Positions 23,462-33,660 of a DNA stretch of 64,000 nucleotides are shown in pieces. This DNA is from Kuschelorhynchus macadamiae (lineage: Eukaryota > Arthropoda > Insecta > Coleoptera > Curculionidae): contig JAUTXW010000356.1 in NCBI GenBank assembly GCA_030620095.1, positions 930,001 to 994,000 of the forward strand. The letters run 5' to 3'. The translations under genes and the position numbers were made by a program. Below the pieces are notes generated by a model, which worked only from the letters and a program-made list of their open reading frames with translations, did not search any database and had not been told where the DNA came from. Each line of letters begins with the position of its first letter. The stretch's first letter is position 1.

Positions 23462-25190
23462 TGGGTTTGTCAGAACCTATAGTTCCTTGTGATAGAACAG
23501 CGCCTAGGGCTATGTTTGATGCATCGGTTGTTAGAATAAATTGTTTCGAGAAATCGGGATATTGTAATATGGGTGCATTAATTAATAGATTTTTACATGT
23601 ATTAAATGATTCAATGAAATCTTGATCGTGAATTATTTTAGAACCTTTTTTTAGGCAACGGGTTAAGGGTTTAGTTATTTTGGCGAAGTCCTTCAAAAAT
23701 TTCCTGTAGTTGCCTACCAGTCCTAAGAAGCTTTTTATGTCTTTAGGGGTTTTTGGAAGGGGAAAATTTTTGATTGCAATGATCTTGTCAGGATTTGGTT
23801 TTACTCCTTCGCGGATAATGACATGCCCTAAATAGTTTACTTCTTTTCGTAAAAATTCGGATTTGTCAAGTTCTATTTTAAAGTTTGCTTGTCTTAATCG
23901 AGTAAATACGTTTTTTAGTCTTTGAATATGTTCTTGTAGTGACGTACTGAATATTACAATGTCGTCAAGATAAACGAGACATTCTTCGTTTTGAATACCT
24001 CTTAAAATATTATCCATCACTCTTTGAAAAGTTGATGGCGCGTTTTTTAAGCCAAAGGGCATGCGTTTAAATTCGTAATGCCCGTTTTCTGTAGAGAATG
24101 CGGTCTTTTGAATGTCTTCGGGACTCATTTCGATTTGATGAAATCCATTGGCTAAGTCAAGGGTTGAAAAATACTGACTTTTGCCAAGTTTATCGAGAAT
24201 ATCGGCAATATTGGGAATTGGATATTTGTCATTAATTGAGCGTTCGTTGAGCTTACGATAATCGATTACAAGCCTCCACTTGCGTTTTCCGGAAGCGTCA
24301 ATTTTTTTGGGCACGATCCAAATTGGACTTGACCATGGGGAAACAGAGTCTTGTATAATACCTTGGTCTAACATTTTCTGTATTTGTGTTCTGACTTCAT
24401 TTTTATGTATTTCTGGGTACCTATATGTTTTTGTAAAAATTGGTGAGTCGTCAGTCAATCTAATCTTATGTTGGATTTGGTTTGTAAAGGTTAAAGGTAT
24501 TTGATCGCAATAGAATATATCACGGAACTCAAAACATAAGTCTCTAATAGCTTTACGTTCTTCTAGATTGCAGTGTTCTAATCGCAAATTTTTTAAGTTA
24601 GATTTCAATAAATTGTCTTGAGATTGATTGATTTCGATGTCATTATCGACTTCCATTTTTTCTATAAAATTTAGTTCGTTACAATTTAAAAGTTCGGTAT
24701 CTAGGGGTTCGAAAATATTTATCTTAATATCTTCGTTGCGTCCATTTGTTATTGTAGTAAAAGCAAAATAATCTTCTATATTGGTAATAGCTTGTGGGGA
24801 TTCGATTTGATCGCTAAATTTAATATAGTCAATAAGGCATAAACCTTTTTCGTATTTTACGGGTAATTTAACAATTTTTTTTGTTCTTGCTGGAATTTCT
24901 ATGAAATAATTTTTTAGTGTGTAATCGTTTTCTTTTTTTGATTCGTCCTCGCGTTCATAAATTATTGGTATCTTAACATTTGGTGTTATAATTTGTCTTT
25001 TATTGACGTCTACGACGGCTTTTAACTGGTCTAATAAATCTACTCCTATTAATCCATCATATTTTTTACTAAAATCAAAAATATAAAATTTGTGTTTTTC
25101 ATTTACGTTAAATAATTTAAAAACTGGAATAAAAATTACTTGATTATGATTTGATATCATTGTGAGCTGTTTGAATTTGAAAGTTTTCAT
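23301..25190 (-). pseudogene. pol: Protease end, reverse transcriptase and RNase H, errantivirus pol
   Basis: A 629-codon open frame. Residues 1-60 are the C-terminal half of the retroviral protease ('YDGLIGVDLLDQLK'). RT spans about 250-450, with 'FSTLDLANGFHQIEM' at 341-355 and the catalytic YLDD at 407-410. RNase H follows, with TDAS at 555-558 and 'STIEKELLAIVWA' at 592-604. It terminates early at 'FTIYTD', where a short deletion changes the frame and removes a conserved part of RNase H. The apparent start Met is only the first ATG after a stop in the broken protease. The pieces lie in the order expected for a 17.6/297-type polyprotein. Confidence 0.95.
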
Positions 25191-25330
25191 TTAAAATATA
25201 ATTTTTATAAAATTTTTGAACAATTTCTCAATTCAAAGACATTAAACTTTTGGTACTCCCTGTATCTATTAAAAAGTTTGCATTTAATTCAGGAACATAT
25301 ATGTGAGGCAGATTAGCTGTCGTAATATTA
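25191..25330 (-). pseudogene. pol: Protease active-site segment, errantivirus pol
   Basis: The aspartic protease signature 'FLIDTGSTKS' reads on the minus strand with the DTGS codons at 25255-25266. This frame differs from both the upstream linker ORF and the downstream RT frame. It hits a TGA at 25228-25230, and a shift follows before 25190. The protease is therefore broken in this copy, or the assembly has errors here. Confidence 0.85.
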
Positions 25331-25759
25331 GTGTTTATTAAGGTATCGAGTTTGGCTCTCCGTAATAAAATTTGCATCTTTACTGTTATCAGTTTCTCGT
25401 GAAATATAATCTAAGTTATTAATATTAGATTGCACGTGTGTATCGTTCGGTGGGTTTTCTGCGTTTGAATAACAATTCATATTCGCATTGGAATAATTAT
25501 AATACTGAGGTTCATGGTCATAATATCCGTCGTAATGAGAATTATGATAGGGTAGGTCAGGTTGATTTTCGTATATATAATTTTCGTTGTTAATAAAATT
25601 TTGGTCGAAATATTGATTTTCAATTTCGTTATTTGGATAATAAAAATTTGGGTCAAAATATTGATTTTCATGATTTTCATTATTTTGTACATTTTGCAGA
25701 TGTAGTTCAGTTACAGTAAATTTGGGTTTTTGTCTAGTGTTGGTTGATGATGTGTCCAT
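25328..25759 (-). CDS. Gag-Pol linker ORF of the errantivirus
   Basis: 143 codons in the -1 frame relative to gag, and open slightly further upstream so that it overlaps the gag stop. Composition is Asn/Tyr/Glu/Gln-rich, with repeats of the type 'ENQYFD' and no known catalytic motif. In 17.6/297-like elements pol is reached from gag by frameshifting. This segment would be the N-terminal part of Pol before protease. I did not find a textbook slippery heptamer at the overlap. Confidence 0.65.
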   Translation of the reverse strand: MDTSSTNTRQKPKFTVTELHLQNVQNNENHENQYFDPNFYYPNNEIENQYFDQNFINNENYIYENQPDLPYHNSHYDGYYDHEPQYYNYSNANMNCYSNAENPPNDTHVQSNINNLDYISRETDNSKDANFITESQTRYLNKH

Positions 25760-25763
25760 TGGT

Positions 25764-26840
25764 TCATATAAGCCTTTGATTTCGGGGTTGGTTTTGGTTT
25801 CTATTGTAATTAAATTGTGGTTGATTATTTATCGGTTGGTTTCTAATTATTTGACTAGGTCTTTGCATAAAATATGGATGTTTTTGTGTTGGGAAATTAT
25901 TTGGTCTAAATTGAAATGGTGTTTGATTTTGTATTATAGGTCTTGGTTGAAAATTAGGGTATTGTGGTCTGAAAAAAATATTATTAAATAGCGGTGGTCT
26001 TAAATAATTAAAGTTTGGTTGTGTGGGATTTGGTATCGAGTTTGTATTTCGATTATTTTGGTAATTAATGGGTTTTGAAAAATTTATATTTGCATTTATA
26101 GGCGTTACTCTTTGATTTGGGCGAAAATTTTGTGTATTTAATGAATGACTACGATTCTGACTGTAAAGAAAATTTTCTTCTTCTATTACTAGAGACATTG
26201 CTTTTTCTAAACTATCTGGGTTTCTTAATCTAACATTATTTTGTAGTTGGCCTGTTAAGCTTCTTATAAATGTTTTTAAAGCTAAATCTTCATAGTTTTG
26301 TACTCTAACTCTTTTTTCGTTTGGAGACATAATTATTGAATTTATTTTTGAAAAAATTAAAGAGCGTGCCTCTTGGCATCTCATACCGAAATTATATGGT
26401 GTTTCATTTTTTTGAGGTGTTAATGTTATTAAATCTTGTACTAAACAATCCAAATTTCTTTGATCACCAAAACTTAATTCTAATGCAATTTTTATGTCTT
26501 GCCACGTATTTAATTCGTGAATCCTAGAACCTATTAGACTTAATGCTCGACCTGATAATTTACCAATGATGGCTCGAACTATAAAATTGTTATGTGCGTT
26601 ATCGCCTTCTTTATAAAAATTGTTTATTAAGCTAGAACAATTATTTATAAAAATCGAAAGTGTATGTGGGTTACCATCATACGTAGGAATTGTATCTATA
26701 TATAAACGTAATAGTTGGTAGTTTACGCCTGCGGCATTTTGTGGTTGTTCCATTCTGTTATTTCTTAAATTAGTATTATTAATATTTGTGAGTCTAAACA
26801 AATTTATGATATCTTCAAGTTCTTGTTCAGAATCAGACAT
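25764..26840 (-). CDS. gag: Gag polyprotein of the errantivirus
   Basis: 358 codons, intact. Residues about 40-230 resemble the capsid region of gypsy-type elements ('IPTYDGNPHTLSIFINNC', then 'IKIALELSFGDQRNL', 'LKTFIRSLTGQL'). The C-terminal third is a low-complexity Asn/Gln/Pro/Phe/Arg tail. There is no CCHC zinc knuckle, in line with errantivirus Gag, which instead has basic tails for RNA binding. The start ATG is the first in the frame and lies 541 bp from the 5' LTR. The product would assemble cytoplasmic particles. It is the only major errantivirus gene left undamaged here. Confidence 0.92.
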   Translation of the reverse strand: MSDSEQELEDIINLFRLTNINNTNLRNNRMEQPQNAAGVNYQLLRLYIDTIPTYDGNPHTLSIFINNCSSLINNFYKEGDNAHNNFIVRAIIGKLSGRALSLIGSRIHELNTWQDIKIALELSFGDQRNLDCLVQDLITLTPQKNETPYNFGMRCQEARSLIFSKINSIIMSPNEKRVRVQNYEDLALKTFIRSLTGQLQNNVRLRNPDSLEKAMSLVIEEENFLYSQNRSHSLNTQNFRPNQRVTPINANINFSKPINYQNNRNTNSIPNPTQPNFNYLRPPLFNNIFFRPQYPNFQPRPIIQNQTPFQFRPNNFPTQKHPYFMQRPSQIIRNQPINNQPQFNYNRNQNQPRNQRLI

Positions 26841-27382
26841 TAAAATTAGGGAAAATTAAAATTAAAATAGATTTTTGTGAAAAAGCGAAAATTTGAAAAA
26901 TGTATTTAAAATTCACTTTTTTACGAAAATACGCAAATATGAGCAATATATACACGTGAGCAAAAATTGTATGCGAAAATATATACAAAATGGTTTTGAC
27001 TTACATTAGGAATATTATTATTTTCATTCCTGAAGCACTTATTTTCTAGGGTGATGATGATTTTCTTCTTAGCCTACGAGGGTTGAAACGATGCTTGTTT
27101 TTCTGTCTTGAATTTTCTTACAGCTAGGGTTTTCTTCTTAAAGCTAGGGTGCCAATAGGAGGTTGGGCGATGTTTGTCCCTTGATCCCTGGTCTTCCTAT
27201 CCTAAGTTTTGCCAATAGGACGTTGAGCGATGTGTGTCTCTTGATCCCTGGACTTGTTTTTATTTTCCAAATTTGGTTATTTCTTGAGTCACTCGCGTTT
27301 TCGGATGTCCAAATTAACCGTCGATACGGACACTATTCGCGATTTTTGTCGAAACGCTTTGGACAATCCTACCGACTGCGCC
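26841..27382 (-). promoter_or_regulatory. Errantivirus leader, with tandem repeat
   Basis: A non-coding leader between the primer site and gag. Two imperfect 41-bp copies (27151-27191 and 27211-27251, period 60 bp) share 'gccaatagga', 'gttg', 'gcgatg' and 'ttgatccctgg'. In gypsy the equivalent place holds a protein-bound insulator array. Whether these repeats bind anything is unknown. Confidence 0.75.
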
Positions 27383-27383
27383 A
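27365..27383 (-). promoter_or_regulatory. Primer binding site of the errantivirus (tRNA-Ser type)
   Basis: On the plus strand AATCCTACCGACTGCGCCA reads like the 3' end of an insect tRNA-Ser including CCA. The last base overlaps the LTR edge. The minus strand (TGGCGCAGTCGG...) is the primer site. The 17.6 and 297 elements are, as I recall, also primed by tRNA-Ser. Confidence 0.85.
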
Positions 27384-27611
27384 GTTTTAGGTTTTACCTG
27401 TACGAATGACTTTTTAAAAAAACTCAAAATTTGAAAAATACGAACTTTAATTAACTGGTACGACAGTTAGTGGCTTAAAAGACGCCTTAACATGTTTACA
27501 GAAAGTATTTATATGTGAATAATTGTATGTCAGCGGTTTCCATCTTCCGTGGGAACATCTCATCGTTACAGTTTTCCATCATAAGGTGATGTGTTGGCTG
27601 TTCCCATAACT
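27383..27611 (-). repeat. 5' LTR of the errantivirus (229 bp)
   Basis: Pairs with 16387-16615, three substitutions. It is followed by TACT (27612-27615), the target duplication. Confidence 0.97.
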
Positions 27612-27615
27612 TACT

Positions 27616-28304
27616 CTCAACTTCATCCTCAGAAATAATCAAAATTCTACAAATGCAGTATTTTTAGGTATGAATTGTGGAATCAATTAAAATAGTTTTA
27701 TCTAGACTCGACATTTCTTACTTAAGTGTATAGTAATTTTTTTAAATACGTATACTCTATAAAGGCGGAAGAGGGACCTGCAAAATAATGTATTTAACCT
27801 CGAAGCACAAAATCTATAACGAAGATAAAAATATTTAAATATAACCGGAAATAGGACATACCTTATCGTCCTTATCACATTGATCACTAGTCACTTTTAA
27901 TATTTGACTTTGCTTGATTATTTTTTCCATATACTTAAGAGGAAATATGACTAAACACCTAATTTTAACATTCAATTTCGCAATCAACAATCAAAATTTT
28001 GATGAAAATGTTACTATAAATCAATTCTAGGCCGCCCTCTATTTTTTATAATTTTTTTTAGTAATTTTAAATTTTTATATCCGTCACTACCGCATGGATA
28101 AATAAAAATATAAAACCAATACAATTTTAAACAATTGTTGCATTTTTTAAGGCAAAAATTAAATTATGTGTTACAAATATGTTTGAAGAAATACTTTTAT
28201 TATTATTCTGTTATATAAGAACTTTTTCCTTCTTTATTTAAACATATAACGAATTAATAAGAAACCATAAATTATAAGGCTTTAATTAATATATTGTGGC
28301 TAGG
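27616..28304. other. No gene recognised
   Basis: AT-rich flank between the retrovirus and the palindromic MITE. No exon or transposon feature that I can support. Confidence 0.45.
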
Positions 28305-29130
28305 TATACAGGGTGTCCTGAAATTAAGGGTCAATATTTTTACAGAGTAATCTCCGTCATAAAAGAAGATTCAAATGTCATGTAAATATCAAAATTTGCT
28401 TTGTTAGGGGCTACAACCCCGAGGATGAACACCTTGACGTTGGTTTTTCCTAAATATTTTAGAAATGTTTAAAGACTTAAAATATGGGTATTTTGGTAAC
28501 TTTTATACGCTGAGTCGAACAATCAATACTAAATCATGGACGCCCCGATTGCGCTCTGCGTAGATTTTTTAATTTACAATTCCAAGTTATAAAAATATAG
28601 GATTTCCTAGAAATGAAAGGTACCCTTGATTTAATTCGTTAAGATAAACTGTTTCGAGAAAAATTGATTTGAATATTGCATTTTAATTTCTAATTTAAGA
28701 CATTAATTTCTAATTTAAGACAATTTTCAAATCATTTTTTCTCGAAAACGGCACATCTTAACGAATTAAGCCAAGAGTACCTTCACTTTCTAGAAAGCCC
28801 TTTTTATTGAAAATTGAATAAATCAACGCAGAAAAAAGTAATAACGACTTTTCCCTCTCCCCCTCCCATTCAGGACGTCCCTAAATTAGTACTGATATCT
28901 TTGTGTTCAGGATTCGACTATAAAAATTACCAAAATACTCAAATTTTTTAATCTAGTCTGTAAACATTTCGAAAATATTTAGGAAAAACCAACTTCAGAG
29001 GGGCCCAATCTCAGGGCTGTAGCCCCCTAACGAAACAATTTTTGGTATATATTAACCTGACATTTTAGTCTTCTTTTATGACAGATAACTCTGTAAAAAA
29101 ATTGACCCTTAATTTCGGGCACTCTGTATA
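28305..29130. mobile_element. 826-bp palindromic MITE
   Basis: The ends are inverted: TATACAGGGTGTCCTGAAAT on the left and 'ttcgggcactctgtata' on the right. Inverted similarity continues inward ('ttaagggtcaatattttt', 'ggggctacaacccc' against 'gggctgtagccccc', 'taggaaaaaccaac'). It reaches almost to the centre, near 28690. No ORF. A TA target is likely at the ends. A half copy lies at 46510-46930. Confidence 0.88.
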
Positions 29131-29170
29131 TTTTAAAAATTTTTTTTTGTCGAAAAAGTAATACAACTTT

Positions 29171-29333
29171 TCTTAAACAACAAAGACAACAGAAAAATCT
29201 GACCAAAAACCCCTGCCATAAGAGGCAATGTTTTAGAGAGAGACGGAAAACGCTCTACTACATAGTGGAGTGAATGGGAATACATTGCCTTTTATGGTAG
29301 GTTTTTTTATCAACTCACTTAGTTGTCTTTTAA
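29171..29333. repeat. Short inverted-repeat element
   Basis: The arms 'ccataagaggcaatg' and 'cattgccttttatgg' sit within longer inverted similarity extending to 'cttaaacaacaaagac' on the left and 'gttgtcttttaag' on the right. Probably a small MITE. Confidence 0.6.
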
Positions 29334-29985
29334 GATAAAGGTATAGAACTTGGTATATTTATAATCAGCATAGAAATTTATTGCAATAATAACATAAAGG
29401 GTCTTCCATAAGAAAAAATAAAAGTTTTTATTTTCTGAAAAACTGAAAATCTGATCGCCAGTGCTATATTGTGTTCGCAATACTCATACCACGCGCCTCC
29501 AATTTTGAAGTTAATCGAAAAAAAGGTTCTGAATATATGTGCCCGTACCAAGACTTTTGCCGGACCCTGAATATATGGATTAATGAAAAAAATAATTAAA
29601 AATATTAAAAATTGTATTTTTACAGGTAGATGGTATTTACTGTAATACATATATAGTACAAACAAAAATTTAATCTGTTAATATTATCTACCCACCACTT
29701 CCTATCCGCTGTGTTGATGCATTTTTATGTGCAAAATAGACCATGTAAACTGTATTTCTGCAGATAAACAAGAAAATTGAAAAAACACAATGATAAGCAA
29801 TGTCTACACTCTGCAGGGCATTCCGTTTTAGTTTACATAAACATTAAGTTCATACCGCCCATGTTAGCACTCCTTGATCAAAATAAAATCACTCACCGAC
29901 GTTTCGGTCTCGGTTGAACGTGGCATCTTCAAGGATCTTAATTCCATGAGATCAGAACACTTAATTCAGTGTTTTGAAGGTCTAA

Positions 29986-30140
<155 letters not shown>

Positions 30141-30332
30141 GATAATACATAATTTATCGAGGGTCATTAAAGATAAAGATATCAAACCTAACATTTATAA
30201 TCAGCAAGGAGAGGAACAACGGTGATGCACAGAATTTGCCGACTTGATTTTTATTAAGCAACTTCCCTCAAAATTTGAAAATTTGTCATTTGTGCGTCAA
30301 GTGCTCCCAGCACCACCATCCAAAACATCGGT

Positions 30333-30470
30333 TCGCTTCCTTTACTCGGAACTTCTTTTCTTATGAATTTTTTATTTTATTTGTTACACTTCAAATAAAA
30401 TAAAAAATTCATAGGAAATGAATATGGTTCCGTACATAGTCATTTAGTGACACATTACAGGCTTTCTCAA
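30333..30470 (-). repeat. Foldback-like family, arm fragment (inner end)
   Basis: 'cctttactcggaacttc' and 'gtacatagtcatttagtgacacatta' match the inner ends of arms at 6885-6990 and 48085-48220. The copy is interrupted by the next element and resumes near 31330. Confidence 0.65.
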
Positions 30471-30479
30471 AAGAAAGAA

Positions 30480-31215
30480 AAGAAAAGAAGAAAAGAACAG
30501 TCAAATATCTCGGTAACAGATTAACGTAACGTTATGAAATTTGGAATTGAGAGGTTATCAATGTTGCTGGACCTAAAAATAATATTTACAGCGTTATCGG
30601 TTTTATAGTTTTTCCGTTAGAGCTCTTAACTTTATTTTTTTAAATACAATACTATGATTGTTTTTCATTTATAATGTTGACCAAACCAAAGTGTTTTCAA
30701 TCCTAGAATATCAAATTTTTCGTCTGGTAGTTTTATAGTTTTTCGGATAGAGCTCTCAACTTTATTTTTTTAACTAAGTACCTTGATATTGTGGAACAAT
30801 AATAAAAAAAATTAAATATAAAATTTTTTTAGACGCTTAACATCTAGTTCTAGTTAATTTATCATGATCATATAATTAATACTTCATGGTTTTAACAAAG
30901 TTGAGAGTTCTATCGGAAAAACTATTGATAACTTTCTTATATCAAATTTAATAACAATATGTTAATCTGATGCTGAAATATTTTAAATGTTCGAAGTATT
31001 TTATCGTTCCGGTTCTTGTGAATGAAAATATTTTAAAAAATTTAAAGGAAAAATTTGATTTTCTAGAATTGAAAGCTCTTGTATAAGTATAAGTATAAAC
31101 AGTATAAGCAAAAAAACTATCATCTTTAAAAAAATGTCAAGAGTTCTATCTACGATAAATCTGGCAACGCTGTAGATATTATTTTTGGATCCGGCACTTT
31201 TGATAGCCTCTCTAT
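30480..31215. mobile_element. Inverted-repeat element inserted in a foldback-like arm
   Basis: Left 30550-30640 ('gaggttatcaatgttgctgg', 'aaaataatatttacagcg') and right 31130-31210 ('acgctgtagatattatttt', 'gatagcctc') are reverse complements. Further paired blocks lie inside ('gagctctcaacttta' against 'aaagttgagagttct'). No ORF. It probably split the arm whose parts flank it. Confidence 0.7.
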
Positions 31216-31329
31216 GGCAAATTTATTTGCCATAGAGATACCATATTGCATTTATAACAATATATTGCCTACTTTAAAATAATGTAAAATAAAATGAATA
31301 TCTAGTTAAGTTTATCATTATATCAAACT

Positions 31330-31872
31330 TAAATTTTCTGCCAGATTTGAAGTCAATTGAATAAGGAGTTTTTTTACTTTTATTTTTTAAACTTTTTATT
31401 TGACCTCCATTTTGTTTTGCCATCTTGAATTCGTCCCACAATTCTACCATTTTAGTCCTATGTTCTATTTGAAATTAACATAATAAGTAATTTTTCAGGC
31501 TGACTTTTTAAAAATTTTATTAAGCCGCCACTTTTTGCTATTTTGGATTTGTACCAAAATGTTACTAGTTCATTCCTATGTAACATTCGATTTTTGTGCA
31601 AAATTTGAGGTAAATTGGATAAACAGATTTTAGTAATAATTTTTTAACATTTCACTAGGCCGCCATTTTATTCCGCTCTATGGAATATTACCAGCTTATC
31701 CCCATATTACCCTTGATTTTGACCAAAATTTGAAGACAATCGGGGAAGTAGTTTTCAGCTACCCCGCGAACTGACAAACAGACCGATAGAATTGAGGAAA
31801 CATATTTTTAGTATCTTGAGGAGCTAAAACGATATGTAAAACCTGGGAGAGTTATTTATTTCACGATACAAA
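31330..31872 (-). repeat. Foldback-like family, arm fragment (outer end)
   Basis: Contains the repeated 'ttttgccatcttgaattcgt' units about 140 bp apart, 'cttgattttgaccaaaattt', a 'gacaaacagaccgatagaa' run and 'tttcacgataca', in the order of a right arm. Confidence 0.75.
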
Positions 31873-31889
31873 AAAAAATAGTTTTCTGT

Positions 31890-32596
31890 TCATAGTTTAT
31901 GAACAGGGTGACTGAACGGCTTGAAATTGGGAATTGGGGGGTTTCTTGAAGCGAGAAATTCAAATCTGTGCTTAGTTCTGATGGTGCTTGTAGAGGGCGC
32001 CACTTATGGTGCATTAAATCTCTTTAAAATACTGTATCATTTTTTATGTATTTTCCACTTCTTCTACGCAAAAAAGGTATACTTTGTAAATGTCGCTCAG
32101 AGTGGCCGTTTGCAAGATATTTGCGTATAAATTAATCAGTACCACCTTTTCAAATTTCGAAATTAAAATTCTTATTAACATTTTTTTTTAAATAATAATT
32201 ATTGAGATGAAAAATTTATAGAAAATAAAAATATTTTTATTGAAATTGGCTGCAACAATTATAACAATGAAAAAATAACTCCTTTTTAAATGTGTAACAA
32301 TATCACGAGTTTATGGCTATATCCCACTTAATTTATACGCAAATGTCTTGCAAACGGCCACTCTGAGGAACATTTACAAAATATACCTTGTTTGCGTAAA
32401 AGAAGTGGAAAATATATAATCTTTAGCATTTAGGCCAATATACCGTGACACAAAAAAGTTACGTTATTTCAAAGAAATTTAATGCATCATACGTCGTGCC
32501 CTCTACAAGCAGCATCAGAACTAAGCACAGATTTAAATTTCTCGCTTCAAAAAACCCCCCACGTCTCAATTTGATGCCCTGTTCATAAATTATGAA
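31890..32596. mobile_element. 707-bp MITE with long inverted repeats
   Basis: The left end has 'gtttatgaacaggg' and the right 'ccctgttcataaat'. Inside, 'gaagcgagaaattcaaatct', 'gtagagggc' and 'cagagtggccgtttgcaaga' recur inverted as 'agatttaaatttctcgcttc', 'gccctctac' and 'tcttgcaaacggccactctg'. Arms are about 240 bp and the loop about 190 bp. The short ORFs in each arm are mirror images of the repeat, not genes. Confidence 0.85.
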
Positions 32597-33013
32597 GAAA
32601 AAAACTAAATTAAAATTACAACTTTGACACCCTGTATCTTGGGTATTGTCCACTTTTGGACTAAGCAAAGTATGGTTAAATCGCAATATGTTTACCCGAA
32701 GAACCTGCAGTTTTGCTGTGTACTATTAATTATGGGACACCTTGTATATTTTCTAAATAATTGACAGTGCGAGGCACAATATAATAATTATAATTAAACA
32801 TGAATCTAAGCTAAATACCTCAAATAAAAATATGTATCTGAAGTAATTCAATATTTATTATATTTTTAGAAACCTTCCGATAATTACTTAAACCGGATAA
32901 ATAGCATATAAGAACATTTATGTCGGTGTTATAGTGAAACTGGTGAAACATTTCAAATATTACTTGTTTAGAATAAAAGTATAAGTTAAAACAGATATAA
33001 TTAATATACTTAC

Positions 33014-33058
33014 CGCAGGAGTAATAAACGACCTTATGTCAACTTTGTCTCGCTTCAT
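33014..33058 (-). CDS. Candidate first coding exon (15 codons)
   Basis: On the minus strand an ATG opens 15 codons (MKRDKVDIRSFITPA), which end exactly at a strong splice donor (GCG|GTAAGT) in phase 0. Upstream (33060-33660) the DNA becomes markedly richer in G/C and carries candidate promoter sites, as expected of a 5' region. I do not recognise the protein. The short length makes this tentative. The next exon would lie to the left, across the transposon-filled intron, and I could not find it. Confidence 0.4.
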
Positions 33059-33289
33059 GGTCGTTCAAAAACACGTATTAAAAATTCGCCAATTTTATTA
33101 AACAGTTTTTTTTTGTTATTAAAACGTATGAAGTAATATGATTATTATTATTCAATCAAGGTAATTTGTTTAAAAAATGCGCCTATTAATTAATGAACTG
33201 TCCCAAAAATGCTATTTATCCACAGCTGACGATTACTTTCGCACGTAAAAATCCCTAATAACAATTAAATAATCATGTGCAACTCGATT

Positions 33290-33660
33290 TAACGTTCGTC
33301 CTAGTCCGAGCAATGACACTGCAGGGTCACCTTCGTTTCGTTGTACCCTAGAATTTTCAATAATCAAGACATCCAGTCATTTCATACATTTCCACCAATC
33401 CAAGCCCTCTGCTGGGAAAAACAGCTGCCCTATGCGCGTGCTTCTGTCAAAACACATCGCTCGATAATCCAACTTGTCTAGAGAGAGTAAAAAACTGCCA
33501 GAAACAGACAAAAAGGTTTAAATTAAAGGACCACACCCCCCGGAATTTCCGAATATTCCGAGGGCTGTTCTTGTCCTCGCGGTGACGTCACTACAGAGTC
33601 GATAACCGTTTGTTTGATGGTCTGCGAGAGAAAGGGTTAAACAACAGGATATTCTAGGTC
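33290..33660 (-). promoter_or_regulatory. Candidate host promoter region
   Basis: This is the most G/C-rich unique-looking stretch in the window. It holds a perfect palindromic CRE, TGACGTCA, at 33583-33590. Near 33542-33560, GGAATTTCCGAATATTCCG contains GAA/TTC inverted units like a heat-shock or STAT-type site. It lies 250-600 bp upstream of the candidate exon at 33014-33058. Promoter function is inference from composition and motifs. Confidence 0.35.

Larger units (their letters stand above)
16387..27611 (-). mobile_element. Errantivirus-type endogenous retrovirus (17.6/297-like), full length, interrupted
   Basis: A complete LTR retroelement on the minus strand, about 8.03 kb once the inner element and one copy of its target duplication are subtracted. 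It is bounded by 229-bp LTRs that begin AGTT and end AACT, and by a TACT target duplication (16383-16386 and 27612-27615). Order in its own sense: 5' LTR, tRNA-Ser-type primer site, leader with a tandem repeat, gag, linker/protease, RT, RNase H, integrase, env, polypurine tract, 3' LTR. The env with a RQKR cleavage site and a glycine-rich fusion segment is diagnostic of insect errantiviruses. The two LTRs differ at 3 of 229 positions, so insertion was recent. A premature stop, several frame breaks, a short deletion at the RNase H end and the inner insertion make this copy defective. Confidence 0.96.

Noticed and set aside
27365..27383. tRNA-Ser gene 3' end
   Set aside because: Only the last 19 bases including CCA are present, at the LTR boundary. 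This is a primer binding site, not a tRNA gene.
31921..32130. ORF 'KLGIGGFLEARNSNLCLVLM' with a mirror ORF at 32459-32686
   Set aside because: The two are the inverted arms of one MITE translated on opposite strands; no gene.
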